Shown piece by piece: positions 36,201 through 46,305 of a stretch of 64,000 bases of DNA. Made by a program: the position numbers and the translations under genes. The DNA comes from an uncultured Lachnospiraceae bacterium (GTDB taxonomy: Bacteria; Bacillota; Clostridia; Lachnospirales; Lachnospiraceae). The DNA lies in the NCBI GenBank assembly GCA_947382415.1, contig CANCYO010000006.1, positions 20,179-84,178 on the forward strand, written 5' to 3'. How positions within the stretch are numbered: the stretch's first letter is position 1; each line of letters starts with the position of its first letter. The notes beneath the pieces were generated by a model, which saw nothing but the letters and a program-made list of their open reading frames with translations, did no database searches and was not told the DNA's origin.

Positions 36201-38532
36201 CATCCTTCGGATCGATTTCTGCAGTCTATGTCTTTCCACTCACTTGGGGAGCATCCAGTTTTGCCGCGAGCTTTCCGCAGTAGAGTCTGGCACTGTAGGT
36301 CTTGCCCTGATACAGGTCATATATTCTGGCATCGGGAAGCGGTTCTTCGGTCTCGCCTTTTATCAGCGATACAACCGTATAAATCTCTCCTCTTGTCTCC
36401 AGGATGACATTCACATTGTCCTGTACCGTAATATCACCCGTCCAGGCATTATTTTGAGGCTTCTGTGAACGGTAGTCAATCGACACATTCAGAAACGTAT
36501 ATCTGTCATCCGCCGCTGCAGTGAGCTTCAACGTATTTCCTACAGGCACTTTATAAACAGCCGTGCGCATTCCATAATCATCCGTATCCTCTGTGGAAGC
36601 CGTGATCTCACTGCCGTCCACTACGGCTGTGATACTCGCAAACGCCAGACTGTCATATTTTATAGAGACGTCCTTTTTCTCTACGGTGATCTCTTCCGTA
36701 ACGATCTTCAGCTTCTGATCCTCCGACGCTGTCACTTCATACCAGGACAGACCGCTTCCGTCCATATCAGCTTCCAGTGCGCCCGTGGCATCCTCAGTGG
36801 TGGACACATAGGCTACGCGGTAGCCCTCCTGGGGCACTACGCGGAAACGCACCTTAGCGTCTTTTTTTACTAACAACTCCGTCGAAGTAAGCTTCTCGGC
36901 AGGAGCTCCGTCAACAGATACATAGACTGTCGCATTCGATGCGTCAAAGCTCACTTTTCGGGACACATCTGCCGGAGAACCGGAAGTGATCCCGATGGCC
37001 TTCGTCTCACCGCTGACAGAAAACACAATCTCTCCTACAGCCTTCTGACCCTCAGTCCCTTTCAGCGTGATCTTCTCGAATTCCTCCGTGACATCCACAT
37101 AATACTCGTGCCACTCTCCATTTTCATCACGCTCGTCCCGCAGTTCCTTTCTGATCTGATAAATCGTATAGGTTCTGCCGGCAGTACCGCTGAAGGTGAG
37201 TATTGCATCCGTTTCGTGATAAATTTCTATCGCTTTCTTATTTTCCGTAAGAACTGCCTGCGTACCGTTATACTCATATTCGCCCTGATCGGCAAAGACT
37301 ACCTGCTCCACCGTCACATCCTCGTCGTAAAGCAGATTTATCGTGTGAGGCTTAACGATTCCCGTGACAGTCATAGCCGATTCCGGTGTGATACCATATA
37401 TCCTGATACCGTCTGCATTATACCCTACAGGCTGAAGCTTTCCCGTCTCATCTCCGGTAGTTGTCAGATACCATCCGTCGTTACACTCGATGGTCTCTCC
37501 GGTGTCTCCGTCCAGCGTGGCATAGAAATAGAAAGGTTCACCCTTTATATGCTTTGTGGTCCCGAAATACCGGACATCGTCATACACAATCTCATAGGGC
37601 GATTCTCCCTCCTCCACATATTCATCCTCACCGAGTTTTCTCGCTCTTCCCAGCATCATGTAGCTGGGCTTTACCCATGTAATGGAAGTTCCCTCTCCGG
37701 TTTTGATCCTGATGGATGCGTCGTAGAATGTTCTGCCGAAATAATAGACCTCGTACATCTCCTCCGGATATTTCTCGTCAGGCACTAACCCAAAGACCTC
37801 CGGATCGTCTCCCAATGTATATTCCACAGTTCCGGTAACTCCCGGCTGATACCGCACCTCGAAATCAATCGAATATTCATTGGTAATCTTAAATTCTGCA
37901 CGTTTCGCAGCCTCATCCACGGTCAGCTCCACCGATTGGGCTACGCTGCCCTGTGTCTTGGTCACGGACACCTCCGCCATCTGGGGATCGTAAGAAAAAC
38001 TCACCGTATGTTCCGCAATGGGCGTCGCGTCAACTACAATATCAGAGTCCATCTGATAGCCGCCTTTTCTTGGCCGCAGGAAATAAAGGGCATTCTTATA
38101 GTCCTGACTTGGACGGCGCAGGAGCGCCACCGATTTACCGGCATCAATTGCTCTCCGGATCACATAACCCTCATCCACCCGTACTCTGAATTCCTGCTCC
38201 TCCTCACTTCCTCTGGGCACTCTGAGCTGCGTGATCTCCTCCGTGCCTTCGGCATTATAGATCTTCACATGCTCTCCCGCCTGGAAGGTATAGGTCACAT
38301 ATTCCTCCGTACCGGAGGGATCGTCTCCTGTCCCCACAACATTTCCCTGTAACTCTTCACTGTCATCATAAAAACCGGCATCCCCGTCCGCCTTATAGGC
38401 TTCCGTGATGCCGGTACTCTCCTGTGCGGCCATGGCCTGCAGACCCGTCTGCGGCATGGACGTCACCATCATGACAACAGCAAACAGAACAGCTAAAACC
38501 CGACTGTAACATCGTCTTACTCTCATGTTCAT
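33265..38532 (-). pseudogene. Large secreted surface protein gene interrupted by one in-frame TAG
   Basis: A signal peptide (VLAVLFAVVMMVTSMPQTG, cut probably near AMAAQ) opens a 768-codon reading frame that stops at TAG 36226-36228. The same frame then continues open for 986 more codons to 33265, so the gene would encode about 1,755 residues. Both halves consist of repetitive beta-rich, Ig-like or bacterial-repeat segments rich in Val, Thr, Lys and Asp; no LPXTG or SLH anchor was seen. Reading continues 12 codons after the TAG to a GTG (36190-36192) with AAGGA 10 nt upstream, a possible re-initiation site. Either a nonsense mutation, suppression, or two separate products. Confidence 0.75.
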
Positions 38533-38597
38533 GCTTTTTCCTCCATTTGCTCATAATCCGCCATGTTACTAACTAGATAAATATTAACTTAAATTGT

Positions 38598-38626
38598 ATT
38601 TTATCACTTGGCTGACTACAAGTCAA
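38598..38626 (-). promoter_or_regulatory. Promoter of the surface-protein gene
   Basis: Minus-strand TTGACT (38621-38626) and TAAAAT (38598-38603) are 17 bp apart. The -35 box overlaps the MATE stop codon, and the surface-protein start is 65 nt downstream with GGAGG before it. Confidence 0.65.
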
Positions 38627-40008
38627 ATGTTACTACCGTTGTTTTTTTGTTCCCGGTCCCTGTCTATATGCTGCAGAAATACTCTGCCCAGCACGATTGA
38701 CACCAGAAAGGAGAGCACAAACGCCACGGGCTGCGCTTCCTGAATCCCCGCCATGCCTCTTGTATGCGCCAGCAAAAGCAATACCGGAATAAAGATCAGT
38801 CCGCTCCTGAGAGAAGAGGAAAAGGATGCCAGCAGTCTCTGCCCCGTGCTCTGGAACCCCATCTCTGTCACCATGGTCAGCGGCACTCCAATCAGAGTGG
38901 CGCTCTGCAGGCGCAGGGCACGAACCGCATAATGCAGCACCTGCACATCATCCCGAAACAGCCGGACAATGGGTTCTGCAAACACAAATACCGGAACCGC
39001 CGTCACGATCAAGAGTCCTTCCGCCAAAACCAAAGTAAACCAGAAGGCTTTCTTCACACGGTCATATTTGCGCGCGCCAAAGTTAAAGCTGCTCACCGGC
39101 TGGAATCCCTGGCCGATACCGATGGCCAGCGCCATCACAAAAAAGGCAATGCGCGAAACGATACTCATGGCCGCAACGGCTGCATCCCCATAGACTGAGG
39201 CGCTGCCGTTGAGCAGAATTGTAGCCACACTGTTTAACACCTGCCGCAGCAGACTCGGAAAACCTGTGGCCGCCACATTACCCGAAGTCCTCAGATGAAT
39301 GTCCACACAGGAAATACGGATTCTGGTCTGTGTCCTCCCCGTAAGGAACATGCTCAGGAGGATTAAGAAGCTGATGATTTGTGATACTGCCGTGGAAATA
39401 CCCGCTCCATGGATACCCAGGTCCAATCCAAATATCAAAACTGCGTCTCCTGCAATATTGAGCACCGCCCCCGTCATCAGACCGCACATTCCCAGCTTGG
39501 CCCGGCCCTCGTACCTCAGCAGATTATTCATGGTCAGACTGGCCGTCATGAAGGGCGCTGCCACAAGGATCCACAGAATATAGTCCTTGGCATAAGGCGC
39601 GATGGTATCGGTACTCCCCAGCGCATACACAAGAGGATCCAGGCCGAAAAAGCTGCAAATGCCGATCACCGCCCCCAGAAACAGAGACATGAAAAAGCCC
39701 GTGGAAGTATATCTTGTAGCCCCATCCGTGTCTTTATTGCCCAGACTCCGGGACATGATGCTGCCGGCGCCCTGCCCGCACATAAAGCCTACTGCCTGCA
39801 GAATGGACATGAATCCGAACACCACTCCCACCGCACCGCTGGCGCTGTTTCCCAGTGTCCCCACAAAAGCGGTGTCTACCACATTATATACGTTCGTCAC
39901 CATCATGCTGATCACGGTGGGGACCGCCAGCGTGGCCACCAGTTTCGGTATGGGCGTCTCCGTCATTCTCACATACTGCTTATCCTGTTGCTCCAAAACC
40001 TGTTCCAT
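38623..40008 (-). CDS. MATE-family multidrug exporter
   Basis: A 461-residue protein with about twelve membrane helices, matching MATE transporters that export drugs or cations in exchange for Na+ or H+. Family segments include KLVATLAVPTVISMMV, NVVDTAFVGTLG, GQGAGSIMSRSLG and GIGQGFQPVSSFNFGARK. ATG 40008 is preferred because GAGGAG lies 8 nt upstream; earlier in-frame starts are too close or unsupported. It lies downstream of a chemoreceptor gene and upstream of the surface protein, all on the minus strand. Confidence 0.93.
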   Translation of the reverse strand: MEQVLEQQDKQYVRMTETPIPKLVATLAVPTVISMMVTNVYNVVDTAFVGTLGNSASGAVGVVFGFMSILQAVGFMCGQGAGSIMSRSLGNKDTDGATRYTSTGFFMSLFLGAVIGICSFFGLDPLVYALGSTDTIAPYAKDYILWILVAAPFMTASLTMNNLLRYEGRAKLGMCGLMTGAVLNIAGDAVLIFGLDLGIHGAGISTAVSQIISFLILLSMFLTGRTQTRIRISCVDIHLRTSGNVAATGFPSLLRQVLNSVATILLNGSASVYGDAAVAAMSIVSRIAFFVMALAIGIGQGFQPVSSFNFGARKYDRVKKAFWFTLVLAEGLLIVTAVPVFVFAEPIVRLFRDDVQVLHYAVRALRLQSATLIGVPLTMVTEMGFQSTGQRLLASFSSSLRSGLIFIPVLLLLAHTRGMAGIQEAQPVAFVLSFLVSIVLGRVFLQHIDRDREQKNNGSNI

Positions 40009-40060
40009 GATCATATCTCCTCGTTTTTGTCCTGATTTATCTCTGCCTGTCATATTATAT

Positions 40061-40095
40061 TCGGGCTGAAAGCTCCGGAGGAGCCCTCAGCCCGA
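40061..40095. terminator. Hairpin between chemoreceptor and MATE genes
   Basis: TCGGGCTGA (40061-40069) pairs with TCAGCCCGA (40087-40095), with CTCC/GGAG extending the stem. The T-run (TTTTA) is on the plus-strand side, so for the minus-strand chemoreceptor transcript termination may be incomplete. Confidence 0.45.
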
Positions 40096-40133
40096 TTTTA
40101 TCACAAGCCCTATCTGATAACACACAAAACAGC

Positions 40134-41825
40134 CTATCTTCTTCTCTGTCCGCGAAGCCTGAACTTCTGTACAGAATTCTTTAACTCCTCCGCCTGATTC
40201 TCCAGCTCTCTGGCCGATGCCGCCGACTGTTCCGCATTTGAAGCATTGCTCTGTACTACCTGAGAAATCTGGGCCATACCCTGAGTCACCTGCTCTAACG
40301 ACTGAGCCTGCTGCCTTGCGGACTCTGCGATCCGGTCTACCACACCGGCCGTCTTCTGGCCGCTGGCCACAACCGCAGCAAGCGCCTCCGTAGTCTCCGC
40401 CGACAGATCCGTACCATACCGCACCAGCTTCACAGTGTTCTCGATAAGCTCCGTGATACTCTTGGCCGACTGATTGCTCTTATTTGCCAGATTCTGCACC
40501 TCACCTGCCACAACGGCAAATCCTTTTCCGGCCTCCCCGGCACGGGCTGCCTCCACCGCAGCATTGAGCGCCAGAATATTGGTCTGGAAAGATATATCTT
40601 CGATGGTCTTGATAATCCCGCCGATCTCCTGGGAAGCTTTCGAGATATCCTCTATGGCGACGGTCAGGTCCCCCATCCTCTCATTACAGCGCATCAGATG
40701 ACTGATGGCCTCCTCCGAATAACTCTGGGCATTGTCCGCATCCATCGAGGTGCTTCCCACCTGTCTGGATATATCCTGAACGCTGGCTGTCAGCTCCTCC
40801 ACAGCCGCTGCCTGCTCCACTGTACCGCTGGACATGGACTGCGCTCCGGCTGCCACTTTTCTGGATTCCGCCAACACCTGCTCGGCCGTGGTATCGATCC
40901 GGGAAAGGGCTTTGTTGAGTGCGTCGAGAATCTGCGCCATAGCTTTCTGGATGGGCCGGAACTCTCCCCGGTAATCATCACCCACATCCAGATCCATGTT
41001 GCCCTCGGCCATCTGCGCCAGCTTATCGTCAATATCATTGATATACCGCTTCAGTTCATGCTTGGTCTCATGGATGGACTGCACCAGCATGCCAAGCTCC
41101 GAGGTATCTCCCTCCAGCGCAAATTCTGCCGAGAGATTCCCCTGAGAGATCTCCTCCATCTGATCGCGCACCGCAACCACCGGGCGAAGCACTCTCTTTC
41201 TCACGACTATCATACTGGACAACTGCAGGACCGCCACCAGCGCCATGGCAGCAAACATTCTGAATTTGATGGCATCCTCCTCACGGATCAGCGCCGCAAC
41301 CTGCTCCGAAGTCCTGTTGTCCAGATCCGCAAGGAACTGCTCCTTGAGAGAATTGATCTTCGCGATGGAAGAGCTGTATTCCGCTCCATAGACATACTGG
41401 ATGGCGCTCGCGCTGTCCCCGGAGGCAACCTGATTCATCGCTTCCTCCTCCAACGGTACCAGCTTGTTGGAAATGGCAGACATCTCGTCAATCATATCCT
41501 GCTCTTTAGAAGTGATTCCGATCTCCTGCATTGCGGCAACACCCAGATCCCTGTTTTTGAGATGATTGATCTCATTCCAGTAATTATCATAATGCTGTTT
41601 GTCGCCGGTAGCCGCATAAGCCCGCACCTCATTGGTCAGATAGGCGGAACCGTTCATAAAACGATTGGCATTATAGGTCAGATTAAAGCGTTGTTCGCTG
41701 GCATTATTGAGCTCTGCACTCGCCCTGCTGTAAGAAAACAGGGAGAAGAGCAAAAACAGTAATGCAAGAATCGAAATTCCGTTTAAGATCAGTGTCATCA
41801 ACGACTGGTTCATTGCTTTTTTCAC
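40134..41825 (-). CDS. Methyl-accepting chemotaxis protein with four-helix sensor
   Basis: A 563-residue chemoreceptor. The first membrane helix is at about 10-32, an extracellular all-helical region spans about 35-185, and the second membrane helix is at about 190-210. HAMP and signalling domains follow, with tip SFQTNILALNAAVEAARAGE and an Arg-rich C-terminus. The start is GTG at 41825, with AAGGAG 8 nt upstream; the ATG four codons later is too far from that site. It is encoded directly after another chemoreceptor and a TRAP-type binding protein. Confidence 0.93.
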   Translation of the reverse strand: MKKAMNQSLMTLILNGISILALLFLLFSLFSYSRASAELNNASEQRFNLTYNANRFMNGSAYLTNEVRAYAATGDKQHYDNYWNEINHLKNRDLGVAAMQEIGITSKEQDMIDEMSAISNKLVPLEEEAMNQVASGDSASAIQYVYGAEYSSSIAKINSLKEQFLADLDNRTSEQVAALIREEDAIKFRMFAAMALVAVLQLSSMIVVRKRVLRPVVAVRDQMEEISQGNLSAEFALEGDTSELGMLVQSIHETKHELKRYINDIDDKLAQMAEGNMDLDVGDDYRGEFRPIQKAMAQILDALNKALSRIDTTAEQVLAESRKVAAGAQSMSSGTVEQAAAVEELTASVQDISRQVGSTSMDADNAQSYSEEAISHLMRCNERMGDLTVAIEDISKASQEIGGIIKTIEDISFQTNILALNAAVEAARAGEAGKGFAVVAGEVQNLANKSNQSAKSITELIENTVKLVRYGTDLSAETTEALAAVVASGQKTAGVVDRIAESARQQAQSLEQVTQGMAQISQVVQSNASNAEQSAASARELENQAEELKNSVQKFRLRGQRRR

Positions 41826-41874
41826 TTGGGCTGCTCCTTTCCATAGCTGTAGATTATCCTTTGTTTAAACTGTA

Positions 41875-43974
41875 TCAGATCTTGAAAGCATTCACCGCCT
41901 GAGTGAGCTCTCTGGCCCTGTCCTGCAGTTCCATGGTAGACTGATTCAAATGATCCATCATGGTCATCTGCTCCTTCAGAGAGTCGTTTACTGTGGACAC
42001 GGAAGCCGCCGTCTCCTCGGATACCGCAGAAATACTCTCGATAGCCGCCAGCGTATCGTTCCTGTGCCGCTCCATGCTCTCGATAATGGACTCCAGTGAA
42101 GTGATCTCATCGATGAGATTCTTCAGATAGCCGTTCATATCACCAAATACATGAATGGTGTCGTTTACAGCCTCGGTCTGCTTGGACACGATTACCTCCG
42201 CCTGAGCCGCCACCTTCACCGTATCATTGGCATAGCCCGCGATCTGCTCCATCACGCTGCGGATCTGTCTTGCGGCCTCGATGGTGCCGTCCGACAGCGA
42301 ACTTACCGACTGCGCAACTACCGCAAATCCTCTTCCGGCCTCTCCGGCACGGGCAGCTTCAATGGAAGCGTTCAGCGCCAGCAGATTGGTCTCATTGGCA
42401 ATATCATTGATGGTCTCCACGAATTTCTCTACCTCGGAGAGACTCTCCTCGAGATTCTTGATATTGGTGGTCACATTCTTGGTAATATTGGTGGTGTCTG
42501 TGGACTTCACCGTCAGATCGTCCATGGTAGACATACCGCCCTCGATCACGCCCTTGGTGCTGCCGGTGATGCTGCCCATTCTCTGTACAGTCTCCACCGC
42601 TCTGCTGATCCGCTGCGAGAGCTCATCCATCTGAACCAGACAATTCTGCGCATCCTCCGCCTGACGGCTCACACCCTTATCCATCTCGTCCACAGCAGTG
42701 GATATCTGATTATTGGAGCTGGTGAGCACACCGGATACCTCCGACAGATTGGTGGTGGAGGCGGAAACATTTTCCGTTGTCTTCAAAACCTGCACGATCA
42801 GATTCCTGGAATTTCTGATCATATTGGCGATACTGCGCACCAGAAGCTTAAACTCGTCGGTTCTTCCGCGCACACTCACGGTCAGATCGCCGCCCGACAC
42901 GATCTCCAGCTTGTTGCTGATCTGCCTGATAGTGGATGCGATGCCAACGATGATCAGCACACCCGCCGCAATGGCGATCAGCCAGGATACGATCACCATC
43001 AGGATCGTGACATTCTTGATGGAATCAGCGCCCGCGTTCACCAGGCTCACCGGCACCATGGCGCAGATAGCGGAGCCGTTGCGGTAGCTCTTGCTCACCA
43101 TGAACAGATACTGCTGATTATTATATGTAACGTAATCAATAATGGTAGCCGCATTGTCAGCCATGGCTTCCGTATAATAGGACTGGTTTACAAAGGAGAA
43201 TTCTCCTCCCCCTGAGACTACGCCGTCCTTGAGCATCAGTTCCCTTCCGTCCGCTGTCACAAAAGCCGCGATACTGTCCTCTCCCAGACTCAGATCCTGA
43301 AGAATGCCCGCTATCCTCTCGCTGCTGTAATCTACCACGATACATGCCCGCTTGGTAGTCATGGGGCGGATATAGGAACAGGCGTAGCTGTCAGCCGAAT
43401 AATCCGAATAATGCTGTGCCAGCACCTGATCGATATAATCGTGGGAACCCACCCAGCTTCCTTTCAGAGACTCAAGGCATACCGCCTCATCCTTGTCGGC
43501 CAGCTCCTCATAGAAACCGGGAATCTCCGCATCGTCGTCATAAGTCGATACCACCTGCAGACTGTCTCCCGGAATGATATACATATTGGCCACAAAGCCG
43601 TTGCCGCCCTGCTTTACGTTCAGATCCACGGAGACGCTCTCCATGATCTCTTTCCTGGTCCACTCATTATAGACAGAACCGGTAGCCCATCTCACAAGAT
43701 CCGTATCATAATATAACTGCTCGGATTCCGATACTGCCGACTCAAATCCAAAATCCAGATATTCGATGGCCATAGACATTGCCTTTGACATGGAATCCTC
43801 ATAATTTTTCGTCATGCCTGTAGCCGCCAGCGAATAGGCCACTATTCCGATCACAATGGTGAATACCAATGGAATGGCAAATCCGATGATCAATTTTACC
43901 TTGATGCCCACCGCAAACTGGTCTTTTTCTCTGCCGGTACTGTTTGCCGCCGTATTACTCTCCTTCTTAGCCAA
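41875..43974 (-). CDS. Methyl-accepting chemotaxis protein with large Cache-type sensor
   Basis: A 699-residue chemoreceptor. After a charged N-terminus and a membrane helix (about 28-50), an extracellular domain of about 260 residues has the mixed alpha/beta composition of a double Cache domain (IPGDSLQVVSTYDDD, RACIVVDYSSERIAG, AFVTADGRELML). A second membrane helix at about 325-347, a HAMP domain and a signalling domain (tip NETNLLALNASIEAARAGE) follow. The start is TTG, with GAGG about 8 nt upstream. It lies 24 nt after the binding-protein gene and may sense a ligand directly or through it. Confidence 0.93.
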   Translation of the reverse strand: MAKKESNTAANSTGREKDQFAVGIKVKLIIGFAIPLVFTIVIGIVAYSLAATGMTKNYEDSMSKAMSMAIEYLDFGFESAVSESEQLYYDTDLVRWATGSVYNEWTRKEIMESVSVDLNVKQGGNGFVANMYIIPGDSLQVVSTYDDDAEIPGFYEELADKDEAVCLESLKGSWVGSHDYIDQVLAQHYSDYSADSYACSYIRPMTTKRACIVVDYSSERIAGILQDLSLGEDSIAAFVTADGRELMLKDGVVSGGGEFSFVNQSYYTEAMADNAATIIDYVTYNNQQYLFMVSKSYRNGSAICAMVPVSLVNAGADSIKNVTILMVIVSWLIAIAAGVLIIVGIASTIRQISNKLEIVSGGDLTVSVRGRTDEFKLLVRSIANMIRNSRNLIVQVLKTTENVSASTTNLSEVSGVLTSSNNQISTAVDEMDKGVSRQAEDAQNCLVQMDELSQRISRAVETVQRMGSITGSTKGVIEGGMSTMDDLTVKSTDTTNITKNVTTNIKNLEESLSEVEKFVETINDIANETNLLALNASIEAARAGEAGRGFAVVAQSVSSLSDGTIEAARQIRSVMEQIAGYANDTVKVAAQAEVIVSKQTEAVNDTIHVFGDMNGYLKNLIDEITSLESIIESMERHRNDTLAAIESISAVSEETAASVSTVNDSLKEQMTMMDHLNQSTMELQDRARELTQAVNAFKI

Positions 43975-43998
43975 ACTTCCTTCCTCTTCTATAAGAAA

Positions 43999-45084
43999 TT
44001 ACTGAGCTCTCCTGATCATTTCAAGATATGTCCTGAGCCCGTTCTCGTCAGCATAGCTGTCCTGGATCGCTATGGCAGGTTCACGAAAAGCCTCAATATC
44101 CATTTTCGCATAATCAGTTACCACCGCACCTTCCGCAACGCACTGCGCCTTGGAGCTGTCCATCATCTCGTAAGTCACGGAACGCTCCTGCAGCGTGGCT
44201 GCCAGAGACGCCGTCTCAATCCAGTTCTTCTGCTCACCGGTAAGCCCGTCGTAGAAATCTCCGTTCATTATAAACAGACGCGTCGTATAATCATGATGCG
44301 TCTCGCAGATATACTTGCCGTTGGCCGTAGTGTGATGCTCCTTCAGCATCAGATTGGTATAGTCATTCTCCGCAGAATCCACTTCCCCGCGGTTCAACAC
44401 ATCATACAGATCGCCCCAGCCCACATTGACAGGCTGAGCGCCCAGTGAGGTCCAATACTCCGATACCACTCCCGAAGTCTGGGTCCGGATTGTGAGCTCC
44501 TGCACATCCGCAGGGGTAGTCACCGGTATCTTGCCGTAATAATCCCTGACGCCCGCAGACCAATAACCCATGATACGGTATTTATTGTTGGTCTTCTCCA
44601 GAATCACGTCCGCCATGGCTGATCCAAACTCTCCGTCCATGGCTGTCTCCCAGTGGCTGAAGCCGCTGAACAAATAGAGCAGTGAGAGCATGTTCACCTC
44701 GGAAACACCCGCCGATGACATATTTCCGGGGGAGCACACCACCATCTGAACCTCGCCGCTGTCCAACAGCTTGATGAGTTCTCCCTCATCCTCCGTCAGA
44801 CTTCCGTCGCTGCAGGTCACCTGTATGGTGCCGCCTGACAACTCCTCTGCAACCTCTTTAAAAGTTTCCAGACCAAAGTGATAAGGATTGTCCTGGGAAG
44901 TCTGGTTCGAGGCGATGGTCAACTGCAATACCGGCTTGTCCTTACTCTCCTCACCGCCGGAATTTTCATTGACGATTGAACCAATGGTTCTTCTCTTGGA
45001 TGCGTTCTGTCCGCCGCAGCCGCACAAGGAGCCTGCCAAAAGTCCGGCAACCACCGTCAGAGCTAAAATTCTACGAACTTTCAT
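43999..45084 (-). CDS. TRAP-type (DctP family) substrate-binding lipoprotein
   Basis: A 361-residue lipoprotein with lipobox LCGC and a DctP-like solute-binding fold (ELIKLLDSGEVQMVVCSPG; SIRTQTSG-like VQELTIRTQTSGV; LNRGEVDSAENDYTNLML). TRAP binding proteins normally bind carboxylates such as sialic acid or dicarboxylates. The DctQ/DctM membrane subunits are absent; instead two chemoreceptor genes follow in the same direction. It may present ligand to a receptor. ATG 45084 is chosen for AGGAGGGAG upstream and because the signal peptide starts there. Confidence 0.9.
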   Translation of the reverse strand: MKVRRILALTVVAGLLAGSLCGCGGQNASKRRTIGSIVNENSGGEESKDKPVLQLTIASNQTSQDNPYHFGLETFKEVAEELSGGTIQVTCSDGSLTEDEGELIKLLDSGEVQMVVCSPGNMSSAGVSEVNMLSLLYLFSGFSHWETAMDGEFGSAMADVILEKTNNKYRIMGYWSAGVRDYYGKIPVTTPADVQELTIRTQTSGVVSEYWTSLGAQPVNVGWGDLYDVLNRGEVDSAENDYTNLMLKEHHTTANGKYICETHHDYTTRLFIMNGDFYDGLTGEQKNWIETASLAATLQERSVTYEMMDSSKAQCVAEGAVVTDYAKMDIEAFREPAIAIQDSYADENGLRTYLEMIRRAQ

Positions 45085-45150
45085 AACACTGTTCTCCCTC
45101 CTGCCTGTCGTATACACAAAGAGATCTGCATACCGTCAGTTAATGCAATC

Positions 45151-45221
45151 ATTATAACACTTTTTGCAATAATTCACAACAAAAAGAAATAACCCTTCAC
45201 AAAAATGCTCACAATTCACAA
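45151..45221 (-). promoter_or_regulatory. Promoter of the binding-protein/chemoreceptor genes with repeated TTGTGA boxes
   Basis: Minus-strand TTGTGA (45174-45179) and TATAAT (45151-45156) are 17 bp apart. Three further copies of TTGTGA in the same orientation lie upstream at 45197-45202, 45209-45214 and 45216-45221, the last overlapping the end of the XRE gene. Confidence 0.6.
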
Positions 45222-46199
45222 AAATTCTGCCAGATTTTTCTGAATCACACTCTCCATTCGCTGTAAAAACTCTCCGGACAACGCCCGAAACTGCATATGA
45301 CGGTACAGACTGCTCTTCGTAAAACTGTCCATCTCTCCCACGGACTCCAGCATTTCCTGCATGAGCTCACGCATTTTATCCCGGTCTCCCCGGGCATCCG
45401 CATACACCAGTTTGGCAGACGCGCTATAATATGGCCCCATATCATACACCCTCGCCAGATCCGCGCGCTTTTTCGTCAACACCCCGGCCCATTCCATATC
45501 CTTCTCCTCCAGCGCCATGAGGAACAGCTCACGCAGAATTCCATCGCACTCCTGCTGCTTCCGAAACAGTGTTTCCTCCAGAATCCGGTACGCCTCCTCC
45601 CTCCGTCCGATCCTGCGGTACAGGCTCGCCCTCTTCCGCTCCACATCCGGGTAACCGCCGGAAAAATAAGCAAGACACTCCTCGGCCTCCTCATACCGCT
45701 CCTCCCTGAAATACAATCCAAACAGCGCGTCCGCGGCCATGTCACGAACCGCGCTCTCCTGACTCTCCAGCCCCCTCCGGTAATTTTTCAGTATTCGGTC
45801 GTCATATTTTTCCTTCTCCAAAACATCGGTCGTCACCCTTCTGGCATCCAGAATCACCGTGCCCTGAACCAACAGCTTCTCACAGTTGGGATACAGCTCC
45901 GTCTTAGAGCAAAACCACGCAAAAACACTGTCAAATTCCCCGGTTCCAAGCCTTCTGTCAAGCTCCGTGAGCAAGGCGCGGATCTCCTCGTCCCCCAGCT
46001 CCCGCTCAAAGGAGAGCAGCATATCCACCGATATGCCAAACAGCCTGGCAAGCGGCGCCAACATCATGATATCCGGATAAGAATCGCCATTCTCCCACTT
46101 GCTCACCGCCGGAGCCGTCACTCCCAGCCTGCCCGCCAGCTCTTCCTGCGTCAGATTCTTTTCCTTCCGGCATTTTCTGATCGTCTCCCCAATACTCAT
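45216..46199 (-). CDS. XRE-family regulator with C-terminal helical repeats
   Basis: A 327-residue protein. The first 65 residues are a helix-turn-helix of the Cro/C1 type (SIGETIRKCRKEKNLTQEEL; VTAPAVSKWENG). The rest is all-helical with TPR-like pairs (YEEAEECLAYFSGG; RREEAYRILEE), an arrangement seen in many Clostridia regulators of unknown target. ATG 46199 is chosen because the DNA-binding domain starts there and AAAGGGG lies upstream; a longer reading frame has no ribosome site. Confidence 0.88.
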   Translation of the reverse strand: MSIGETIRKCRKEKNLTQEELAGRLGVTAPAVSKWENGDSYPDIMMLAPLARLFGISVDMLLSFERELGDEEIRALLTELDRRLGTGEFDSVFAWFCSKTELYPNCEKLLVQGTVILDARRVTTDVLEKEKYDDRILKNYRRGLESQESAVRDMAADALFGLYFREERYEEAEECLAYFSGGYPDVERKRASLYRRIGRREEAYRILEETLFRKQQECDGILRELFLMALEEKDMEWAGVLTKKRADLARVYDMGPYYSASAKLVYADARGDRDKMRELMQEMLESVGEMDSFTKSSLYRHMQFRALSGEFLQRMESVIQKNLAEFL

Positions 46200-46245
46200 C
46201 CCATATACCCCTTTCTCTATCCCATAATCTTGTCCCGGCAACTCC

Positions 46246-46274
46246 ATGATAACAGCTTCCCATGCGCCGCACAA
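46246..46274 (-). promoter_or_regulatory. Promoter of the XRE regulator gene
   Basis: Minus-strand TTGTGC (46269-46274) and TATCAT (46246-46251) are 17 bp apart, between the AraC stop (46306) and the XRE start (46199). Confidence 0.45.
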
Positions 46275-46305
46275 TTGAAGGATATTTAAGGATCGCTCAA
46301 TTTTC

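Noticed and set aside
36190..36228. Programmed readthrough or pyrrolysine at the TAG
   Set aside because: The context after the stop (ACTGCA) does not match the known readthrough motif, and TAG is used as an ordinary stop elsewhere in the window (for example cheA), so a mutation is the simpler reading.
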